64,000 bases of DNA, taken from contig NZ_JAHPZX010000008.1 in the NCBI RefSeq assembly GCF_021325795.1, positions 186,001 to 250,000 on the forward strand, in the 5' to 3' direction. The notes below the pieces were generated by a model, which saw only the letters and a list, made by a program, of their open reading frames with translations, did not search any database and had not been told where the DNA came from. The position numbers and the translations under genes were made by a program. Position 1 is the stretch's first letter. Every line of letters starts with the position of its first letter. The stretch comes from Bordetella sp. LUAb4 (GTDB lineage Bacteria; Pseudomonadota; Gammaproteobacteria; Burkholderiales; Burkholderiaceae_B). Below, one piece after another: positions 59,561 through 64,000 of this stretch.

Positions 59561-60889
59561 ATGCCATCCCGCCAAATCAAGCTCGGCGCATTCCTGTTGC
59601 AGACAGGGCACCATATCGCCGCCTGGCGCCATCCCCAGGCGCAAGCCGACGCGGCCGTCAACTTTCGCCATTACGTGGACCTTGCGCGACGCGCCGAGGC
59701 CGCCAAATTCGACGCCATCTTCCTGGCGGATGCCGTCGGCGTGCGCAACACCGATATTCCATCGCTGTCTCGCACGGCGCGCTGCGATCAGTTCGAGCCG
59801 CTCACGCTGCTGTCGGCCCTGGCGGCCGTCACCGAGCGCATCGGCCTCATCGGCACGGCCTCCACCACCTATAACGAGCCTTACCACGTGGCGCGCAAGT
59901 TCGCCTCGCTGGACCACATCAGCGGCGGCCGCGCCGGCTGGAACCTGGTGACGTCCAGCGGACAGGGGGAAGCGCAGAACTTCAATCTCGACGAGCATGT
60001 GGACCACGCCAAGCGTTATGCGCGCGCGGCCGAATTCCACGACGTCGTGCTGGGTCTGTGGGATAGCTGGGAAGACGATGCCTTCGTGCGCGACCGCGTC
60101 AGCGGCGTCTACTTCGAGCCGGAGAAACTGCATCCGCTGCACCATCGTGGCGAATACTTCCAGGTGCGCGGTCCCTTGAACGTGGCGCGATCGCCGCAGG
60201 GCCGGCCTGTCGTGGTCCAGGCCGGCGCGTCGCCAGCGGGTCGCGACCTGGCCGCGCGCACCGGCGAAGTCATCTTCGTGGCGGTGCAGACTTTGGACGA
60301 GGCGCAATCCTTCTATCGTGATGTCAAGCAACGCACGCGTGCTCATGGCCGCGATCCGGATAGCATCAAGATCATGCCGGGCATTTCGCCCGTGGTCGGA
60401 CGCACGCAGGCCGAGGCCGAAGAGAAATTCGCCCAGCTGCAAGACCTGATCCATCCCGTCGTTGGCGTGCAGTACCTGTCGAACATGTTGGGCAGTTTCG
60501 ATCTGTCGAGTTATCCGGTGGACGGGCCCCTGCCCGACATGCCGGAGACCAATGCCAGCAAGAGCCGCCAGCAGGTGGTGGTCGATCTGGCCCGGCGCGA
60601 GCATCTCAGCATTCGTGACCTCTACCTGCGCGTCGCCGGCGCGCGTGGCCATCACCAGGTGGTGGGAACGCCGCAAACCGTGGCGGACCGATTGCAGCAA
60701 TGGTTCGAAGAAGAAGGCGCGGACGGCTTCAACATCATGGCGCCGTGGCTGCCTGGTGGCCTGGACGACTTCATCGAACTGGTACTGCCGGAGTTGCGCC
60801 GACGCGGCTTGTTCCGCCAGGAGTACGAAGGACGCACACTGCGCGAGCATCTGGGCCTGGCGCGGCCCGCGCACTGCAAGCGGCGTTAA
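59561..60889 (+). CDS. LLM-class flavin monooxygenase (NtaA/SnaA/DszA type)
   Basis: 442 residues, with GGAGG six bases before the ATG. Family blocks are LGAFLLQTGHHIAAWRHP, FDAIFLADAVG, ERIGLIGTASTTYNEPYHVARKFASLDHISGGRAGWNLVTS and GRPVVVQAGASPAGRDLAAR. These FMNH2-dependent enzymes oxidise chelators, sulfur compounds or heterocycles using a separate flavin reductase, which is not seen here. The Bug gene after it may import its substrate. Confidence 0.9.
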   Translation: MPSRQIKLGAFLLQTGHHIAAWRHPQAQADAAVNFRHYVDLARRAEAAKFDAIFLADAVGVRNTDIPSLSRTARCDQFEPLTLLSALAAVTERIGLIGTASTTYNEPYHVARKFASLDHISGGRAGWNLVTSSGQGEAQNFNLDEHVDHAKRYARAAEFHDVVLGLWDSWEDDAFVRDRVSGVYFEPEKLHPLHHRGEYFQVRGPLNVARSPQGRPVVVQAGASPAGRDLAARTGEVIFVAVQTLDEAQSFYRDVKQRTRAHGRDPDSIKIMPGISPVVGRTQAEAEEKFAQLQDLIHPVVGVQYLSNMLGSFDLSSYPVDGPLPDMPETNASKSRQQVVVDLARREHLSIRDLYLRVAGARGHHQVVGTPQTVADRLQQWFEEEGADGFNIMAPWLPGGLDDFIELVLPELRRRGLFRQEYEGRTLREHLGLARPAHCKRR

Positions 60890-61008
60890 ATCTTGAAGGG
60901 GGCTGAACCTTAACTGGAGTTGAACCTAAGGGTAAACACGGCCTCGCAGCGGGCCGTCCTTTCAGTACTCTCGGCGTCACCACAACGAAAGATTGAGGAG
61001 ACAACCGA

Positions 61009-62007
61009 ATGAGCCTGCCCTTTAGCTTGACCTCTGCCCGTCGTCTGGCGACGCTGCTTGGCGTGACGGCCGTGACCGCCATCGCTGCCGTGCCCGCCGC
61101 CCATGCGAAGGACACGTGGCCCGACCACCCGATCACCATCGTGTCGCCTTATGCGCCAGGCGGCACCACCGACATCCTGGCGCGCTTGTTGGCGCCGCGT
61201 CTGCAAGCCAAGTTCGGCCACCCCATCGTCGTCGAGAATCGTTCGGGCGCGGGCGGCAATATCGGCACCGCCTATGTCGCCAAGGCCAAGCCGGACGGCT
61301 ATACCTTCCTGCTCGCGGCCAGCGGCCCCATCGTGATTGCCGGCACGCTCTACACGTCCCTGCCCTATAACCCTGGCAAGGACTTCACCGCCGTATCGCC
61401 CTTGGCGGACACCAACTTCGTGGTGGCCGTCAATGCGAAATCCGGCTTGAACTCCATCCAGGACGTGATCGCCAAGGCCAAGGCCGGCAACCTGTCTTTC
61501 GGCTCGGCCGGATCGGGCACGCCGCAGCACATCATCGGCGAGATGTTCAATGTGGCGACCAAGCAGAAGATCCAGCACATTCCCTACAAGGGATCGGGTC
61601 CGCTGTTGAATGACCTGGTCGGCGGCCAGGTACCTCTGGCCTTCGAAAATCCCTTGCCTATCATGCAACAGGTCAAGGCGGGCAATCTGAAGGTACTCGC
61701 GGTGACCGGGTCCAAGCGTTCCGCGGCTTTGCCTGATGTGCCCACGCTGGCTGAAGCTGGCATTCAGGGCGTGGATGCCAAGCCCTGGTACGGCCTGCTC
61801 GGCCCTGCCGGCTTGCCCGCCGACATCACCACGCGTATGAACGAAGCGGTCCAGGAAATCCTGGCGTCGCCCGACGTCAAGGCGCAACTCGCCAGCCTGG
61901 GAGTTGAGCCGATGGTGATGAAGCCGAAGGAGTATCAGACCTTCATGGACAAGGACATCATCAAGTGGGGCGCCGCGGTCAAGGCTTCGGGGGCCACGGT
62001 GGACTGA
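61009..62007 (+). CDS. Bug/TctC-family periplasmic receptor
   Basis: 332 residues. The signal peptide ends near residue 31 (VPAAHAKDTWP). Family blocks are APGGTTDILAR, IVVENRSGAGG, KPDGYTFLL and HIPYKGSGP. GAGGAG precedes the ATG. It lies 119 bases after the LLM monooxygenase gene and may share its pathway. Confidence 0.9.
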   Translation: MSLPFSLTSARRLATLLGVTAVTAIAAVPAAHAKDTWPDHPITIVSPYAPGGTTDILARLLAPRLQAKFGHPIVVENRSGAGGNIGTAYVAKAKPDGYTFLLAASGPIVIAGTLYTSLPYNPGKDFTAVSPLADTNFVVAVNAKSGLNSIQDVIAKAKAGNLSFGSAGSGTPQHIIGEMFNVATKQKIQHIPYKGSGPLLNDLVGGQVPLAFENPLPIMQQVKAGNLKVLAVTGSKRSAALPDVPTLAEAGIQGVDAKPWYGLLGPAGLPADITTRMNEAVQEILASPDVKAQLASLGVEPMVMKPKEYQTFMDKDIIKWGAAVKASGATVD

Positions 62008-62049
62008 GGAGTCTTTCGCGCGGGGTACGGTAAGCGCCGTGCCCCAATT

Positions 62050-62323
62050 TCAACCAGGCTGGTGCGTTCTCAGCCAATCTTTCAACACATCATTGATACG
62101 GGTCTGCCACCCGCGGCCGGTCGCCTTGAACGCTTGAATCACATCTGCGTGGAAACGAATGATCGTTGCGTCTTCGGCTCCTCTGACACCGGTCGACCTC
62201 GCCGGCGGGCAATGAGTTGGGCCGTGTATGGACACGCCCGTATTGGCCCCTCAGTGCCTCGTCAATGCTTTGCAGCATATCGGCCTCAAACTGAGCCATT
62301 TCTGGGTCAACTTTTTTAGGCAT
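62050..62323 (-). pseudogene. BrnA-like antitoxin, frameshifted
   Basis: The first part from the ATG at 62323 reads MPKKVDPEMAQFEADMLQSID then EALRGQYGRVHT, as in BrnA-type antitoxins. The second part, ATIIRFHADVIQAFKATGRG, then WQTRINDVLKDWLRTH, is in another frame and ends at 62050. A frameshift near 62215-62225 separates them. The ATG overlaps the end of the toxin remnant upstream, as in working toxin-antitoxin pairs. Confidence 0.75.
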
Positions 62324-62516
62324 CGAATTTCCCCTTCATTTTTGCAAGCAATGCGGCGGGAATGTTGTCGAACTTGGCTTTGGCATAAACGAGCAACAGG
62401 ACCACCTATCCATTGGCCAAACGCAGGAAGTAAATAACCCTCGTCCCGCCCTGTTTACCCATCCCTGACCGCGCCCACCGCACCTTGCGGCAGCCGTTAG
62501 TGCCCGGAAATGATAC
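62316..62516 (-). pseudogene. RelE/HigB-type toxin remnant
   Basis: Conceptual translation gives GTNGCRKVRWARSGMGKQGG, then TRVIYFLRLANG, an in-frame TAG at 62406-62408, and VVLLLVYAKAKFDNIPAALL to the end. This matches the C-terminal half of RelE/HigB-like toxins. The N-terminal half is gone (an in-frame stop at 62520-62522 precedes it). The stop overlaps the antitoxin start. Confidence 0.7.
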
Positions 62517-62562
62517 TTGTCAACTGGAAGGTACCCTTGGCGATACGCACACCAGCTGCCTC

Positions 62563-62925
62563 TTAAACCGCCTCCTTGTAATTATAAGAATCAGGAATCT
62601 GATAGCCCTCCGGAATGTCTGGAAGTTTTATTTCCTTAGTCAAGAATATTTTTTCTATGTCGTCGCCGATATTCAAGAAGGAATTTGATATCTGCATAGC
62701 ATACAATTGAACCCTTAATAACGCGCATTGCGCAACAATTAAATCCTTACCTCCTAGCGACGCGTTCAAAAGGCCGGCAGCCTTTTTCAAACCATCAAGG
62801 TCACCGTCCAGTAAATTATTTAAATCACTACCATAATCAATATTCCACTCCTCCTCCAAGAACGGTCCGTTGGCCATTTCGGCCAAGACACGAATATTGT
62901 CTCTCAAATTATTCAGATTTATCAT
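62563..62925 (-). CDS. Putative immunity protein of polymorphic toxin
   Basis: 120 residues, acidic and helical (LRDNIRVLAEMANGPFLEEEWNIDYGSDLNNLLDG), with no recognised domain. It overlaps the toxin fragment's stop by four bases (62922-62925), the usual toxin-immunity arrangement. The DNA is strongly AT-rich compared with the genome, also usual for such cassettes. It is complete and may still protect the cell although the toxin gene is broken. Confidence 0.65.
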   Translation of the reverse strand: MINLNNLRDNIRVLAEMANGPFLEEEWNIDYGSDLNNLLDGDLDGLKKAAGLLNASLGGKDLIVAQCALLRVQLYAMQISNSFLNIGDDIEKIFLTKEIKLPDIPEGYQIPDSYNYKEAV

Positions 62926-63358
62926 TTCAACGTCCTTCCTTTAGCGGATTTCGTCTTCGCTTCATTAAAAGTCCCATCCAAATCAAGAACAGCCTTAAAA
63001 TATCCGTTATTATAAAATACTTCTATATGATCCTTGTGAATGCCGTCCAAGTAGAATAAGTCTCCCTTACGGATGCCACCACCGATAGAATGATTGGCCT
63101 TATAAATACTTTGCCCCTGAAATTGCTGACTGGTTTTTGTAGCCTTGTTTTTGACATCATTACCAAAACCAGGCTGTCTTAAGAACTCCGCCATATTTCC
63201 CACTGCGTTTCTATTTGGCTCATATTTCGCACTCTTGGCCCGGCTTACACCTGCGGCCACCCCAGCGGCGCCAACTCCGACAGCTTGCGCCATTGAGTCG
63301 ACTGCAAGCTGCTTCGCCGCAGGCGAGTCTCCCGCTACGAGGGCGTTATAGATAGCCT
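62922..63358 (-). pseudogene. Polymorphic (CDI/FhaB-type) toxin C-terminus, beheaded
   Basis: The open frame encodes AIYNALVAGDSPAAKQLAVD, SMAQAVG and then a toxin domain with KGDLFYLDGIHKDHIEVF and AVLDLDGTFNEAKTKSAKGR. The HKDHIEVF block and basic end suggest a small ribonuclease-like toxin, but I cannot name the class. The frame is stopped at about 63357, where sequence adjoining the IS remnant begins, so the export part is missing. An ATG at 63293 could still start a 123-residue fragment. Confidence 0.65.
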
Positions 63359-63377
63359 ATGTTCTATCCGCTTCGAG

Positions 63378-63695
63378 TTGTACTGCGACTGCGTGAAGGT
63401 AGGCCCACTCCTGCGTGTGGTGTCAGAGAAAATCGAGTCTGCACTGATCGATCCAGGCAAGCCATGGCAAAACGGCACAAACGAAAGTTTCAATGGTAAG
63501 TTCCGCGATGAGTGCCTTGCTATGGAATGGTTCCGCAACCGCATCGAAGCCAAGATCGTGATCGACGACTGGCGCCGGCATTACAACGAAGTCCGGCCAC
63601 ATTCGAGCCTGAATTACGGCACGCCACTGGCGTATCGCCAGCGGTTAGAAAGCAATTCCACCACCGCCGTTATTGCTAGAACGGAGTGGTCTTAA
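63378..63695 (+). pseudogene. IS3-family transposase OrfB, C-terminal fragment
   Basis: From about residue 19 the frame reads KIESALIDPGKPWQNGTNES, FNGKFRDECLAMEWF and DDWRRHYNEVRPHSSLNYGTP, the last third of the rve integrase core with the catalytic Glu region of IS407-group OrfB. The first two Asp of the DDE triad and all of OrfA are absent. Confidence 0.85.
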
Positions 63696-63711
63696 GAAAC
63701 CGGGCAGGTCA
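63696..63711. repeat. IS right terminal inverted repeat
   Basis: The end reads TGACCTGCCCGGTTTC on the - strand, the start usual for IS407-group terminal repeats. It lies directly after the OrfB stop. No matching left end is in the window. Confidence 0.7.
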
Positions 63712-64000
63712 GTGGCGCTCACGCGGATCTACGTGAGTACCCAAACAACCACAAAGGTTGTCTGCGCTCACAACCTCTTCTGGCGTCATGACCCGATTGG
63801 CACAGCGACACATCAACCACGTCCTTGTCATCGCATGGTCACTATGGCGACGGGCCAATCAGCTTGTCGCCCAATGGCGTCACTTTCATATCAAAATCCC
63901 AACAGGCGCGCGCCCTGTAGTGTCAGCTACTGGAATTCTGGCAGCCTACTAACAGGCTCCGAAACAGTTTTTCTGGAGGTGTCAGGCGAGCCGGCGGCAA
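63712..64000. other. 289-base end region, no gene recognised
   Basis: Only short frames occur and none shows family features. No tRNA, attachment site or repeat of the IS end is evident. A gene could begin beyond the right edge. Confidence 0.4.

Larger units (their letters stand above)
63361..63711 (+). mobile_element. IS3-family (IS407-like) remnant
   Basis: Only the right part of the element is present. It holds the end of orfB and a right terminal repeat. The first ~70 bases may be flank rather than IS. Loss of the left end means it cannot move by itself. It adjoins the beheaded toxin gene. Confidence 0.75.

Noticed and set aside
63758-63952. 64-residue + strand frame right of the IS end
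   Set aside because: No ribosome-binding site, no recognisable motif and a composition like the antisense of non-coding DNA.

Overview
The window is high-GC DNA with tightly packed operons. It carries six tripartite-tricarboxylate (Bug/TctC) periplasmic receptors, FecI/FecR/TonB iron signalling and many LysR, LacI and AraC regulators next to small catabolic operons. That content fits the Alcaligenaceae (Burkholderiales), most likely Bordetella or a close relative such as Achromobacter. This is inferred from gene content; no marker gene is present. The DNA is chromosomal in style. I saw no rRNA, tRNA, CRISPR array or intact prophage.

Left part (1-11.7 kb). An operon read leftwards from a Fur-box-like dyad encodes a PepSY membrane protein, a DUF2271 protein with an ApbE-type flavinylation motif, a DUF4198 protein and the start of ApbE, and looks like an iron-regulated extracytoplasmic flavin electron-transfer system. 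VirK and a LysR regulator are divergent. A membrane protein is preceded by six perfect copies of an 8-bp repeat. A translationally coupled operon DUF3348 - DUF802 - OmpA/MotB-like - DUF2894 follows. Its 1142-residue member has a MotA/TolQ/ExbB-like membrane part and 42 gapless 11-residue repeats. I regard this as the best candidate for an undescribed system.

Middle part (11.9-36.9 kb). Catabolic genes dominate: an enolase-superfamily dehydratase with a Bug receptor; an IorAB-type molybdenum hydroxylase with a three-haem cytochrome; glucarate dehydratase (gudD) with a Bug receptor and a divergent LacI regulator flanking a perfect 16-bp operator; and a LysR-flanked cluster with two Bug receptors, an Ldh2-type dehydrogenase and a metallo-hydrolase. 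Among them lie five small genes without recognised function that share one apparent fold pattern, a YXWGXW-type exported protein, and a DipZ-like thiol-disulfide protein with a methionine-rich linker.

Right part (36.9-64 kb). A lower-GC two-gene island (ABC-type ATPase plus PD-(D/E)XK-like protein) resembles a defence module. A FecI-FecR-TonB receptor-DUF3649-PepSY-DUF3325 iron-uptake locus follows. Next is a catabolic cluster (VOC protein, LacI, cupin, Bug, SnoaL-like, two SDRs) with two identical LacI-type operators in opposite orientation. Then come a J-domain-like membrane protein, a lipoprotein, an SRPBCC protein, a serine hydrolase, an FAH-family hydrolase, an AraC regulator, a NERD-helicase, a flavin monooxygenase and a sixth Bug receptor. 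The right end is a graveyard: a decayed toxin-antitoxin module, an AT-rich immunity gene, a beheaded polymorphic-toxin C-terminus and an IS3-family remnant.
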